Positions 1 through 11,297 of a stretch of DNA of 64,000 bases are shown one piece after another. Location of the stretch: the NCBI RefSeq assembly GCF_023898315.1, contig NC_064621.1, positions 17,730,501-17,794,500 of the forward strand. The letters are read 5' to 3'. The stretch comes from Schistocerca nitens (lineage: Eukaryota > Arthropoda > Insecta > Orthoptera > Acrididae). The notes under the pieces are model-generated. The model ran no database searches. It was not told the DNA's origin and saw only the letters and a program-made list of their open reading frames with translations. The position numbers and the translations under genes are program-made. Each line of letters begins with the position of its first letter. The first letter of the stretch is position 1.

Positions 1-2391
1 AGAACACACAAGAGAAACAAATAACAACTACTCCACCTTCTTCATATATCTCAAAAATGAAAAACACCAAGTTGACAACACTGAAAACGCACAAAAAATT
101 CTGCACAAGATCGCAAAATGTTCAGTGATGAATATTTTGGGGGTAATTTGAAACATACATGCCTACCAAGGAGTATCTGTCAGATATACTAAATGAACAA
201 ACGGATTACAGGCACACACCATCTTTAAAGAAAATTACTGAAATCGTTTGTTGGTAACAGATAACCAAAACACCAGAGATTACAAACACATCAATAAGAG
301 TCCCATAGATACGTGGCTCAAAATAATATAAATATCTTTCAGCAAACAACTAGCTATGAAACTTGAATTTCTACAATTGTCAGACAGCAGAAAACATATT
401 ATGAGTATAACAGCAAATCATCGAAAAACTTTTAAACGCTGGTGAAACTAATATTAGAACCAGCATCTACTTTACTCAGAGTTGACAAACGTCTACAACC
501 TCAGGGCACGAGTACAACATTAAACGTAAAAAATCTTTACAAATTATATAATATGTACATTATAAATAAATGCGATTGTTTGCAGATGTGCTGATGAAGG
601 CAATAAAGCCGAAGTAAACTTATATACTAAAATAAAATATCAAACAGCATCATGTTTTGCAATTCTCTGCATAATGTCCTAGTGTGACATGATACATGCT
701 GCAGGTCTCACAATAAATAAAATTATGGTAAAATGTACTGTGCATATAATCCATGTTTATGTAAATAAGACTAAAACATACCTGTCAGTAAGCCAGTATT
801 ACTGGTGTCTTTAAGCCTACATTAATGGGGATAAATGCCTTTACATGTCATGAAAACGAATCAAGAAGGAAATATTCTTGGTACTGGTTAGCGCCATTTA
901 TTGCGAAGATCGTAGCAATGAATTGAAGCTATAATTCGTGAGTTTTGTATTTATCTGAGATGACAAGTTTCGCTTCTTGCCCAGTCTCAGAGGTCACATA
1001 CGCAAATTGTGCATGGTTCACCCACGTAGTAACAACATGGCCTCATGATGTAAAAGCAACGACAAGAAAGTTACTTAGAAGTGGAATACGGATGAAAAAC
1101 GCAGTTGCGTTAATACTCGTATGATGACTCATCGAGCACTCCAACCACTTCGGGATTTTGCACCCATATTTAACTTTAAAGGAACTTTCACTTTGTTGCT
1201 TTTACAGCATACGGAAGTATCATGTAATTAGTACTTAAGTCACATGTAGCTAATTTGTGCACGTAATTCTTGAGAACGGGCAAGACAGGAAACCTGCTGT
1301 GCGAAATGAGCAAAGAATCATTCCCACTGTCCTAGAATCAACTTGTTACGATTTTCAGAACCAAACAGGATCACAGTGTGTTTCGTGTTTCCTTTACAGT
1401 TGACGACTATGCGATGTCAAAGCTGAGACAAATTACCCATGGAAGTAGAGTTATATAGACAGAATGTAACGTTTACCCTCTAGGTGACATGTGAGCAGAA
1501 TGGATGGAAGGTGGAACATACCTTCAGTGGCCGGGCCAGTTTTGAAACTGTACCTTTCACAGAGAGAAAATTTCCATGCACCAACATTTATTTTGGGACT
1601 GTACTTGAGTAACAGCTCGCACAGAGGGAAGCCCTCCACAACTTCCCTGGTGGAGAGGTTCGTAGTGTCGTCCATCGTACTCAATGCAGCTGCAGCGGCG
1701 GCCGACACGTTACGGGTTGGGAGCCCGGTAGCAGCACAGGGCAAGCGGGGATTATTGTAGGCACCTGCCCGCTCCACTTTCTGCGTCGCGTTCTTCTGAG
1801 GCCTCGGAGAGGAATAAAAGCGGGCTTCAGCACAAAAAGGCACTTCACCGACAGTATTGCAGCGCAGAGAAATATCGCTACTGCAATACTGAACAACCTA
1901 AGAACGTTGCGGCCGTCCTAAGCGTCCACGGAGTAGGTACAAGTTCTCAGGTTGGCGCTACGACACCGACACCGACGACAGCGCCCTCTAGCCGGCGCCG
2001 CTCCACATTCAGCCCATCTGTTCGCGAGCTGGTGACCAACCAACATTGTTCCATCTTCATAGTGGGCGAGCCACTACAGATTTTTCCTGTATTAGCTTTG
2101 ATACATCCGGCTTCGCACCTACGTGCTCATCTTTACCAGAAGTTACGTATATGTCACCGACTAATATTCTCTATTAAACGGAGTTTTACGTTTAAACCAG
2201 TACCGAGATTTTTACCTCAGCTGCTCCTACGCGCTTCCTACATTCGGCCTACCCTTCAGTTTACAGGAGCAGACCCCCGCACCGCCTTCCAGGCGCGATA
2301 CAAAATAAACGACGCGACAGTATTTCAGTAAGTTATAATGGTACTCAAAGTATCTTCTACTTCATGGAGAGCTTTCCTCCACTAATTTCTT
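1..2391. other. Unassigned DNA, promoter-like GC-rich patch
   Basis: I recognise no gene here. The first 650 bases are AT-rich and end in a 'GATGAAGGCAATAAAGCCGAAG' type sentence (about 593-615), which resembles the ends of some retroelements but is too weak to call. From about 1680 to 2030 the DNA becomes GC- and CpG-rich, with an ATAAAAG TATA-like word at 1814-1820. The short frames over this patch do not resemble known proteins. Confidence 0.3.
1680..2030. promoter_or_regulatory. Possible CpG-rich promoter or 5' exon region
   Basis: This stretch is visibly richer in G, C and CpG than its AT-rich surroundings and contains an ATAAAAG word at 1814-1820 about 30 bases before several possible start points. 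Such patches mark promoters or first exons in some insect genes, but also occur inside repeats. No start codon with convincing coding sequence follows. This is inference only. Confidence 0.2.
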
Positions 2392-2411
2392 AAAAAAAAA
2401 AAAAAAAAAAA
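2392..2411 (+). repeat. A20 homopolymer
   Basis: Twenty consecutive adenines. It could be the poly-A tail of a decayed plus-strand retro-insert, but the sequence before it is not recognisable as one. Confidence 0.8.
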
Positions 2412-3985
2412 GCTTACTCGTACTTGTTGTTTCTCAACTATAGAAATTTAGACATGAAAAGTTTGTGATTACAGTTAATACTGAGTCTGAATTATAGGTA
2501 ACAAAATCGTGACACTAGATTTTATTTATTTTCCTTTACGTCTGTAGGACACATATTATAATGAACGATATAATATTTTTATATCAGGAACGTAAATGTC
2601 TTAAAGCCACAAGTTTCTGAACTTTTAACACTGCACTGAGAAACCGTGCGGCTTTTAGGTACGAAGCAGATTGTGCGTCTTCCAGAAACCTACTAATTCG
2701 CACAGTGCTGAGGAGTCAAGATGTTAGACGTGACGGTGTTATCAAGGTCTGGATCTACCTTTAACGATTACATTAGTTTCGTAACAGCGTTTTATTATTA
2801 TTATAGTTTAACAAAGTCAGAAGTCGATTACAAAACAATTTTATTATTTGCTAAATAAATACAGGAAACTTGTGAGAAACGTTAAGCAACAGAATTAGGC
2901 TGATCTTATGAAGTGATGTGTTTTCAAGAGTAAACAGATGGTGCTTAATGTATAAAACGAGCCATACCTCGTAAAGAAGTGCACGGTGCCAAAGTCAGGG
3001 CCGCAGAGAGACCACGACGTCCACACGTGTTTCACGAGAGGCACAGAATACAAACGACACAAGCCTAGCAACGACGCGACCCGCCTCTTTACCTTGCATT
3101 GTTAGAATCGAGAAGGGAGAAGATGTGTTAAGTTCAGAGGTAATACGCCCTCAGAACGGAAACTGACGGTACCTTTAGATGCTGCCGAACGTATGTTTTG
3201 CTAAGTCACATACGTCATTGACTCGTTTATAATAATCGTCTCCGGCGTGACAATGTTTTGGCCGAAGTCCAAATCTATCTACAGACTCTCCAAAAATGAC
3301 TGCAATTTAATGAGGACACTATTATTTTGTTATAATCTTTATTTTGGAGGATCTTGAACGTAAAAACAAATTGCTACCTGAAGTTCCATCACGCGTGGCT
3401 AAAGACATCAGAAGATGTATATGATGTGGAGATTCCGTGAGTTTTAACCGACAGCAAATAGATCGATTGACATCATGTCCTCCTTTCTCACAAGTATTTT
3501 CATCATCTCCTTTTTGAATAGCAGTTGAGAGGACGATTACTGATGTGATACAACTTGTGAATTTGTGAAACTTTGAGCATCCGCTTATAATTCCTGCAAC
3601 AGTTTTGCAAGAGGCCGTCATAGTAGCAATAGCAATTTCAACTTCGCAAACAAATGTTTTTAGTGTTTTCTACAGAAAACGGTAAGTAAGTAAAACATAA
3701 CGGTCACGTAGATCTAATGAAATGTTCATTTACTGTCTCGCAAAAAACGGCTGTCAATATGACGGTTTCAAACCACATATAAAATAAGGGAATGCAATAC
3801 TTTATTTCAGATCTTTTTATGTATGTATTACAATGAATGAATAACAAGGACAGCGGATCTCTGTATTTATACTCGTGTAACATTTGGTGATCCTCGACAA
3901 CGTGCCAATGGATGTCTACTAGTAGCCCATAAACTCTTCAATAATGTAACTACTTCGTCCCTCTTTCATTAAATACTAAATACAT
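2412..3985. other. Unassigned AT-rich DNA
   Basis: No gene or repeat family recognised. The minus-strand frame at 3322-3621 (99 codons) has no family resemblance that I can see. Confidence 0.4.
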
Positions 3986-4030
3986 TTAGTTGGTTGTGGT
4001 CTTCAGTCCTGAGACTGGTTTGATGCAGCT

Positions 4031-4351
4031 CTATGCTACTCTATCCTGTGCAAGGTTCTTCATCTCCCAGTACCTACTGCAGCCTATATCCTTCTGAATC
4101 TCTTTAGTGTATTCATCTCTTGGTCTCCCTCTTCGATTTTTACCCTCCACGCTGCACTCCAATACTAAATTGGTGATCCCTCGATGTCTCAGAACATGTC
4201 CTACCAACCGATCCCTTCTTCTAGTCAAGTTGTGCCACAAGCTCCTCTTCTCCTCAATTCTAAACAATACCTCCTCATTAGTTATGTGATCTACCCATCT
4301 AATCTTCAGCATTCTTATGTACCACCACATTTCGAAAGCTTCTATTCTCAT
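4031..4351 (-). pseudogene. C-terminal part of the same LINE ORF2
   Basis: This 106-codon frame continues the RT frame after a stop at 4358-4360 and is in the same reading frame. It carries the typical LINE tail with IRWVDHITNEEVL, KRSLWHNLTRRRDRLVGH and GRPRDEYTKEIQKD. The same tail occurs at 53317-53499 on the plus strand, which confirms the family. It ends near the 3' terminus of the element. It has no independent function. Confidence 0.8.
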
Positions 4352-4357
4352 CTTGTC

Positions 4358-5338
4358 TTAACTATTTATCGTCCACGTTTCATTTCCATACATGGCTACA
4401 CTCCATACAAATACTTTCAGAAACGACTTCTTGACATTTAAATCTATACTTGATGTTAACAAATTTCTCTTCTTCAGAAACGCTTTCCTTGCCATTGCCA
4501 GTCTACATTTTATATCCTCTCTACCTTGTCCATCATCAGTTATTTTGCTCCCCAAATAGCAAAACTCATTTACTACTTTAAGTGTCTCATTTCCTAATCT
4601 AATTCCCTCAGCATCATCCGACTTAATTCGACTACATTCCATTATCCTCGTTTTGCTTTTGTTGATGTTCATCTTACACCCTCCTTTCAAGACACTGTCC
4701 ATTCCGTTCAACTGGTCTTCCAAGTCCTTTGCTGTCTCTGACAGAATTACAATGTCACTGGCGAACCTCAAAGTTTTTATTTCATCTCCATGGAATTTAA
4801 TACCTACTCCGAACTTTTCTTTTGTTTCCTTTGCTGCTTGTTCAATATACAGATTGAATAGCATCGGGGAGAGGCTACAACCCTGTCTCACTCCCTTCCC
4901 AACCATTGCTTCCCTTTCATGTCCCTCGACTCTTATAACTACCATCTGGTTTCTGTACAAATTGTAAATAGCCTTTCGCTCCCTGTATTTTACCCCTGCC
5001 ACCTTCAGAATTTCAAAGAGAGTAATCCAATCAACATTGTCAAAAGCTTTCTCTGAGTCTACAAATGCTAGGAACGTAGGTTTGCCTTTCCTTAATCTTT
5101 CTTCTAAGATAAGTCGTAGGGTCAGTATTGCCTCACGTGTTCCAACATTTCTACGGAATCCAAACTGAGTTTCCCCGAGGTCGGCTTCTATCAGTTTCTC
5201 CATTCGTCTGTAAAGAATTCGCATTAGTATTTTGCAGCTGTGACTTATTAAACTAATAGTTCGGTAATTTTCACATCTGTCAACACCTGCTTTCTTTGGG
5301 ATTGGAATTATTATATTCTTCTTGAAGTCTGAGGGCAT
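4358..5338 (-). pseudogene. LINE reverse transcriptase, 5'-truncated and broken
   Basis: The 326-codon frame is the RT domain of a non-LTR retrotransposon. Motifs appear in the expected order: PIPKKAG and NYRTISLIS (residues 12-32), GETQFGFRRNVGTREAI (55-71), AFVDSEKAFD with the first catalytic Asp (91-100), GVRQGCSLSPMLFNLY (149-164), and the active-site box at 192-195. That box reads FASD instead of the usual F/YADD, so the first of the two paired aspartates is gone and the enzyme should be inactive. The frame ends at an in-frame TAA after ETWTINS. The same frame then resumes in the next segment. The N-terminal endonuclease is absent. Known role of the family: target-primed reverse transcription in the nucleus. 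Confidence 0.85.
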
Positions 5339-5437
5339 TTCGCCTGTCTCCTACATCTTGCTCACCAGAGGGTGGAGTTTTGTCAGGTCTGGCTCTCCCA
5401 AGGCTGTCAGTAGTTCTAATGGAATGTTGTCTACTCC

Positions 5438-5457
5438 GGGGGGGGGGGGGGGGGGGG
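5438..5457 (+). repeat. G20 homopolymer at LINE 5' truncation point
   Basis: Twenty consecutive G begin where the LINE sequence would read CTCCGGGGGCC. The sister copy at about 53240 has only five C here (sense). The run may be an expanded or non-templated tract at the truncation junction. Confidence 0.85.
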
Positions 5458-5459
5458 TT

Positions 5460-6934
5460 AATACATAGGTAACCCGAAATTCAGAAAAAGTTCTGAGACA
5501 AACAGAAACGATTCCAATACATTATAATACTTTTGAAAACCCTGTTCCCCAGCAATGGTAACCTGTTTCAAAGAGAACACATTTCCTGCTTTAGCAGTAT
5601 TCTTTTTGCAGTTAATTAATTTCAAGATCACTGGCCACAATCAAGCACCTATCACCAAAAACAGCTATGTACACTGCTTAACAAGATTACAAACGTTTGT
5701 AATTGGGCAACACGTAAAACATGCGTGAAATCTGTAGTTGTAATATTCATCGGATGATAGGACATCGAACAGAGCAGTCACGCACAATCCGTAGTAATAC
5801 AGATTTGTAAAGCGGTACTCGTCGTTAGCGATGTGTGCCCTATAATGACCAATGAAGCTGAAGCTAAATAGTTCCAAAGTGTACCTACAAACAAAGAATG
5901 TTATCTATGACATTTGGCTGCTCGTGGCAGATCTCGTAAAGTCGTTAACGTTCCAGAAATATCTGCCGTGGTTTCTACATCCGACGAAAGAGGAAGAATT
6001 CACTGGGAGCCATGTCAATAAAATCGGGGTAAGGATGAGAAGAGGAAGCCAGTAGGGGAAGGGGAGTTCACGAAGCAAAATGAGGTAGCCGAAAGAGACG
6101 GAGAAACGGCATGTGTGGCTGGGCTTCCGCAGAAAGAGGTGTGATGTCGTGGAGCAAACATGCACCCTTGGGCTGTTTCCCTCTACGCTTCGTCTTAACA
6201 GTTTCCGGCAATGTGATTCTGTACCCCATAGAAGCACAATCTGCTGCATCACATCGTCGCAGTCCCAAGACACACTCAGGCCCACTTTGCTCGTTAGCGT
6301 TAGGGTTTTCGCTTTTCTTGGTGATGCGAAACAACATGTTTCTAATGTTCGCTTTATTCCTTTATCTCTGGGTCATAGTGCTATAACCAGCTCTTGTCCA
6401 CGGGTATTAGGCGGCTAAACAAGTCATCTGGACTAGTTTGACACAGCTGCAACATATCCGTCGCTGCCCTAGTTCGGCGGGCTTTCTGAATGCATTTGAG
6501 TTGTCGCAGAGCCCTGAGGGTGCGACCTTCATCATGTTGCAAATGTCGTCAAAGCTCTTGAGAAGTAATCAGTAGATTACTTTCAGTTTTTCCTATCTTC
6601 GAGTACCACGGCCTTCTCGTCTTTGCGTTTACCCCTACTTCACACGAAATGGTCTGTCATTTCGTCCTTCGTCACTAATACTTGTTTGTCCGCACTCAAA
6701 GTGTGTACGTCATATTGTCACTGCTTATATGATGATGAACTGTTTTCGTACACTTCCACCGACTCAGAGTTTCCCTTCAAATGCAGAAAAATGAAATACC
6801 GCACGATGTTCCACTGCACCAGTCGGCTGAACCATGTTGTTTTGGCTCTGCTAAAGACCTGCTGTGTAACATAGATTTCAGTGTGTCCAAGGACTGCAGA
6901 TATGTGCTTCTAAACAAACAAAACAGTTTTTATT
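5460..6934. other. Unassigned DNA
   Basis: No recognised element. Two long overlapping minus frames (5905-6285 and 6068-6337) and plus frames at 6111-6418 do not look like any family that I know. They overlap each other in several frames, which suggests chance openness. Confidence 0.35.
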
Positions 6935-7034
6935 TCATGAAGTTTCGTAATAGCGGCCGAGTGACGTCGACTTTTTGCCACGATATTCCGGCTGACAACC
7001 ATTCAGTGATCTTCAGGTTAGAGTTTTGCAATGG

Positions 7035-7995
7035 AGGTTGCTAGTTTTTTTTTTTTTTTTCTTTATTGTGATTTCATTCCCCTGTCCCATATGGGCAGGG
7101 GAGGGCTGTCAGCGGCACAATCCGCCGCTCTTCAGCCGAGAGACACGACAACTAAAACAAGAATAAAATGATACATACATAAGGAGATAAAAAAGGGGAA
7201 CATAGAACAGAGTAAGGGGAGAAAATGGAGGTAAAAAGACATGGACATGTAGACTTTCATGGGGGACAGTTAAAAAAAAAGTCACCAGAAAGTTAAAAAA
7301 CACAGTTGGCGATTCTTGAAACACAGAGAAGACACTGAATGCGAATGCACAGGTTAAAAGTTGGCCACAGTATTAAAAACACACCGAAACAACACACTTA
7401 AAACCCACTTCGAGCACACACGACGAAGAGTAAAACTACCAGGTGGGACCTGCCGAGGGAAAGGTCAGACAGGATGGAAAAGGAGGGGAGAGCATGGGGC
7501 AGCTGAGGAAGCGGCGGGATGAAGAGAGGAGGGGCAACGGTGGGTTCACGAAGAGGCAGGAGACACGTGGGGCGGGAGAGGAAAAGGGAAGACAGGGCAG
7601 GAGGGAGCGCAGAGACACTGAAAGGAGGCACAAGAGATGGAGGGGGAGTTGGAGGGGAAAGCCGCTCAGGAGGAGGGAGGGGGAGGAGAGGGAACCCTGA
7701 GGAGGAGGCAGGAAGAGGGGGTTAGAGTTGGTAGGAAGGGTAGATGTCAGGGCGAAGCTCATCATCCGGGAGGGGTAGATGGTGGAAGTTGTGTTGGGAA
7801 AGGAGATGGAGGGTGTGGAGAGGGAGAGAGGGAGGGACACAACGGTAAAGGCGCGGCAACCGGTTGGGAGTGGAGAGGAAGGGAGACACCAGGGGGTGAG
7901 GGGGATCAAGGCGGCGGACAATATATAGTGTGCGGATGTGTTCCAGGGAAAAGGAGAAGGTGGGGGAAGGGGATGAAGTCGCAGGTTGCTAGTTT
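7035..7995 (-). mobile_element. LINE 3'-end insertion with 13-bp target duplication
   Basis: A minus-strand retro-insert of about 935 bases lies inside the left arm of the PLE. It is bounded by the direct repeat AGGTTGCTAGTTT at 7035-7047 and 7983-7995. On its sense strand it ends ...CACAATAAAG followed by A16 (poly-T at 7045-7060), so it has a polyadenylation-like signal and tail. The 5' part (7440-7980) is extremely pyrimidine-rich on the sense strand. No RT domain is present because the insert is 5'-truncated. The parent LINE family cannot be named from this piece. Confidence 0.85.
7440..7980. repeat. Strand-asymmetric purine-rich tract
   Basis: For about 540 bases the plus strand is mostly G and A. 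The frames here (for example 7436-7921 minus, rich in Pro, Ser and Leu) are low-complexity products of this bias. It belongs to the LINE insert. Confidence 0.7.
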
Positions 7996-8264
7996 ACCTC
8001 GCTAACTTTATACCAAAAACTGGCGCGAAGATGCATGCGCATAGGCAGCCACCACGCGAGCGACCTCTGCCGAGAGAGTTTCGCACCTTCTTCGAATATT
8101 GCTCCATCTATAGCGAGCAGGCCCTTGCAATATGACACTACATGTTCTCTCTCTTCGGAATACGGGATGTCGGAGCTAAAATTCAGATGTCGAATCAATA
8201 AGATTTACTGTCGTTAGATCAGTCATTAGTCATAAGATGTTTCCTTACTGAAAATATTAAATAA

Positions 8265-8804
8265 ATGTTCAAACATAATGGACACTCTCCATACCACATG
8301 AGTACAGCTTTAAGGAGGAATAAACGTGACCACCCACAGGATCAGAAGGAGAAGGGGCGGTTCAAGCCCATGGCGTTCCTCCCATGTGCCAGCAATATTT
8401 CGTCGAACTTAGACACCATTTTAAGGAAACACCATGTCGAAGTAACCTTCTGCCCATCTACAAAGACTTGTACTCTTCTCGGTACTGCAAATGACGGTCT
8501 AGGGGTGTGGAGCGATGAAATCTACAGAATATTTTGCCAGTGTGACAAAGCTTATATTGGCCAGACAAAGCGCACAGTGCGTGGTAAGTACGTAGAACAT
8601 GCTCGCCGCACTCGGCTTTCGCAGCCCAGTAAGTCAACAATAGCTGACCACTTTATCTGCACAGGGCATTCCACGGATATTTTCGCAGGAAATATTGGTC
8701 TCGACGAGAAGGAGTTTTTAAGGAATTGGTTAAAACACGCCTGGCCTAAGTTCTTATTGATGGTAATGGTGGCTTTCAACTGGAGAAGGCATGAGACCCG
8801 GTAA
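8265..8804 (+). pseudogene. GIY-YIG endonuclease of a Penelope-like element
   Basis: The 179-codon frame matches the C-terminal endonuclease of PLEs. It aligns by eye with the frame at 39007-39900: KHHVEVTFCPSTKTCTLLGTA, then YRIFCQCDKAYIGQTKRTVR (residues 85-104), then an EHARRTRLSQPSKSTIADH stretch. The GIY-YIG core is present as IYRI plus AYIGQT, with the following Arg and Glu positions plausible. The RT that should precede it is absent, and the frame runs straight out of the left inverted arm. After about residue 150 the sequence leaves the family pattern. Known role: nicking DNA for target-primed insertion. Probably inactive. Confidence 0.8.
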
Positions 8805-9160
8805 TTTATTAAATATCTTCAGTAAGAAAGCATTTTATGACTAAGGGCACGTCCAACGACAGTTAAGGTTATTAATTTGACATCTGAATTTTAGCTCTGC
8901 GAGCCCGCATTCAGAGAGAGCGCACGTGCAGTATGACAATAACGCATGTGCCCACGTTCCACAGATGAAGCAATATTCCAAGACGGTGCGAATCTCAACA
9001 GAGGTCACTTATGCCATTTTTTGGTTTAATGTTAGTGATGTGAACTAGCTACCTCCAGTGCGAAATACTCATCTGAAGATGCCTGAATCGTTGTCAGCTG
9101 AAATGTGGCAATAAGTGGACGTCACCCGGCTCCAACCACAAAACTTCATGTAGTACTACT

Positions 9161-9837
9161 AATGCCGAGAAAATTTCAAGACTTTGGTGATGACAATTAA
9201 AACTTTATGACAACCTCTTTTACGAACAGGATTCACCTTTCGCCCCTTTCACGAGAGGAATGCTGGAGGCGTTGTTTCACGGATAGGTGCAGTCGTCTTA
9301 CGAAATATTCCCACGAACTTTATTCAAATCCGACCATGGATCATTTATGTCAGTAACATTCGTCACTATAGCAACCACCTCCGCTTTGACAGACTCCATT
9401 TGCTCTCTGGTAATGGCTACGTGCTGCGAGGTACACCTACGAACCGTGTGGAGACTTGTTTGCAGAACTGGAATCTGAACTCAGGCAGGAGTAGCTTTGC
9501 ACCACAGCGAGTACTTTTCGAAAACCGCAAGAACAAAGGGTAGTCAAGGTACAGGCGGAAAGTGGAAGCGAGTGTGTCGCAGCTTTGAACGGGAGCGCCA
9601 GAAATCGCATTAGGTGGTACGAAGTCGGCAGAAGCGGTGGGCGACACAGGATTATACAGGCGAGGGCGGCGGCGGTTGCGCACCACCTGTTGTGCGCAAA
9701 TGTCAAGGGTCGCCGGCGCGCTCAGCTGTCTGCCTGGCGTCAGACCCGGCAAAGGAGGCGCCGACGGTGCCTTGCTGGGCTACTCGACCACAAAGGGTGG
9801 CCGTGCTGCAGAGCCGTGGGATAGCGATGTGCACGTA
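9161..9837. other. Unassigned DNA, GC-rich second half
   Basis: No recognised gene. From about 9540 to 9830 it is GC-rich and open in several frames (9585-9824 and 9614-9856 plus, 9417-9752 minus). GC-rich sequence of similar character resumes briefly after the mariner at 11580. The mariner therefore sits within this patch. Confidence 0.35.
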
Positions 9838-10018
9838 CAGGGTGTTTCAAAAATGACCGGTATATTTGAAACGGCAATAAAAACTAAACGAGCAGCGATA
9901 GAAATACACCGTTTGTTGCAATATGCTTGGGACAACAGTACATTTTCAGGCAGACAAACTTTCGAAATTACAGTAGTTACAATTTTCAACAACAGATGGC
10001 GCTGCGGTCTGGGAAACT

Positions 10019-10617
10019 CTATAGTACGATATTTTCCACATATCCACCATGCGTAGCAATAATATGGCGTTGTCTCTGAATGAAATTACCCGAAACCTTT
10101 GACAACGTGTCTGGCGGAATGGCTTCACATACAGATGAGATGTACTGCTGCAGCTGTTCAATTGTTTCTGGATTCTGGCGGTACACCTGGTCTTTCAAGT
10201 GTCCCCACAGAAAGAAGTCACAGGGGTTCATGTCTGGCGAATAGGGAGGCCAATCCACGCCGCCTCCTGTATGTTTCGGATAGCCCAAAGCAGTCACACG
10301 ATCATCGAAATATTCATTCAGGAAATTAAAGACTTCGGCCGTGCGATGTGGCCGGGCACCATCTTGCATAAACCACGAGGTGTTCGCAGTGTCGTCTAAG
10401 GCAGTTTGTACCGCCACAAATTCACGAAGAATGTCCAGATAGCGTGACGCAGTAATCGTTTCGGATCTGAAAAATGGGCCAATGATTCCTTTGGAAGAAA
10501 TGGCGGCCCAGACCAGTACTTTTTGAGGATGCAGGGACGATGGGACTGCAACATGGGGCTTTTCGGTTCCCCATATGCGCCAGTTCTGTTTATTGACGAA
10601 GCCGTCCAGGTAAAAAT
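10019..10617 (-). pseudogene. Transposase C-terminal part (DDE catalytic core)
   Basis: Downstream of the SINE the frame resumes without stops or shifts as far as I can read: Y-F-Y-L-D-G, then IWGTEKPHV, VLVWAAISSKGIIGP, SWFMQDGARPH with the second Asp, and YSPDMNPCDFFLWG with the third Asp. About 47 residues separate the second Asp from the NPCD Asp, against 34 in classical mariners. The only clear damage to the gene is the SINE. The part from 10417 downward has a GTG codon at its beginning, but this is not a real start. Confidence 0.85.
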
Positions 10618-10630
10618 AAGCTTCGTCAGT

Positions 10631-10807
10631 TCAAAAATGGTTCAAATGGCTCTGAGCACTATGGGACTCAATGCTGTGGTCATTAGTCCCCTAGAACTTA
10701 GAACTACTTAAACCTAACCAACCTAAGGACATCACACACATTCATGCCCGAGGCAGGACTCGAACCTGTGACCGTAGCAGTCGCACGATTCCGGACTGCG
10801 CGCCTAG
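10631..10807 (-). mobile_element. tRNA-derived SINE (family 1) inside mariner transposase
   Basis: A 5'-truncated SINE with box B (reverse complement GGTTCGAGTCC) and the family-1 tail ending AATGGCTCTGAGC (plus-strand view). The direct repeat AAGCTTCGTCAGT flanks it at 10618-10630 and 10808-10820. The insertion cuts the transposase just after its first catalytic Asp. Confidence 0.9.
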
Positions 10808-10820
10808 AAGCTTCGTCAGT

Positions 10821-11297
10821 AAACCAAATGCTGCCCACATGCATATCGCCGTCATCAATCCTGTGCACTATATCGTTAGCGAATGTCTCTCGTGCAGCAA
10901 TGGTAGCGGCGCTGAGGAGTTGCCGCGTTTGAATTTTGTATGGATAGAAGTGTAAACTCTGGCGCATGAGACGATACGTGGACGTTGGCGTCATTTGGAC
11001 CGCAGCTGCAACACGGCGAACGGAAACCCGAGGCCGCTGTTGGATCACCTGCTGCACTAGCTGCGCGTTGCCCTCTGTGGTTGCCGTACGCGGTCCCCCT
11101 ACCTTTCCAGCACGTTCATCCGTCACGTTCCCAGTCCGTTGAAATTTTTCAAACAGATCCTTTATTGTATCGCTTTTCGGTCCTTTGGTTACATTAAACC
11201 TCCGTTGAAAACTTCGTCTTGTTGCAACAACACTGTGTCCTAGGCGGTGGAATTCCAACACCAGAAAAATCCTCTGTTCTAAGGAATAAACCATGTT
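10821..11297 (-). pseudogene. Transposase N-terminal part (HTH, first catalytic Asp)
   Basis: This is the first part of the transposase, starting at the ATG near 11297 (MVYSLEQRIFLV). An earlier in-frame ATG at 11372 gives 25 extra residues with no family pattern, so I prefer the later start. The helix-turn-helix segment of about 100 residues resembles the DUF4817-type DNA-binding domain seen in insect transposons, with FQRRFNV and KGPKSDTIKDLFEKFQRTG. Then comes RPRVSVRRVAAAVQMTPTS. The frame reaches IWFTDEA, which holds the first catalytic Asp, where the SINE begins. Role: binds the terminal repeats and catalyses cut-and-paste transposition. Confidence 0.85.

Larger units (their letters stand above)
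3986..5459 (-). mobile_element. RTE-like non-LTR retrotransposon, 5'-truncated
   Basis: Minus-strand LINE. Its 3' end lies near 3990, where the reverse complement ends in a CCACAACCAA tail like the CAA-rich tail of the copy at 52856-53487. Its 5' end stops inside the reverse transcriptase region at a run of 20 G (C on the sense strand) at 5438-5457. The word AATACAT flanks both sides (3979-3985 and 5460-5466) and may be a 7-bp target-site duplication. The family assignment rests on the RT motifs (GETQFGFR, VRQGCSLSPMLFNLY) and is moderately sure at clade level. Confidence 0.8.
6935..9152 (+). mobile_element. Penelope-like element remnant with inverted arms
   Basis: A left arm (6935-8267, after removing the LINE at 7048-7982) and a right arm (about 8800-9152) are inverted copies of each other, roughly 350-385 bases each. 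Shared words include GAGCTAAAATTCAGATGTC, TTCGCACC and TCATGAAGTTT. Between them lies a GIY-YIG endonuclease frame. Long inverted terminal sequences around a PLE body are known from the Penelope family. The RT domain is missing, so this is a non-autonomous deletion derivative. Confidence 0.75.

Noticed and set aside
4653..4967. 104-codon plus frame
   Set aside because: Antisense to the LINE RT.
7436..7921. 161-codon Pro/Ser/Leu-rich minus frame as a gene
   Set aside because: It is a by-product of the purine/pyrimidine bias in a truncated LINE end that has a poly-A tail and TSDs.
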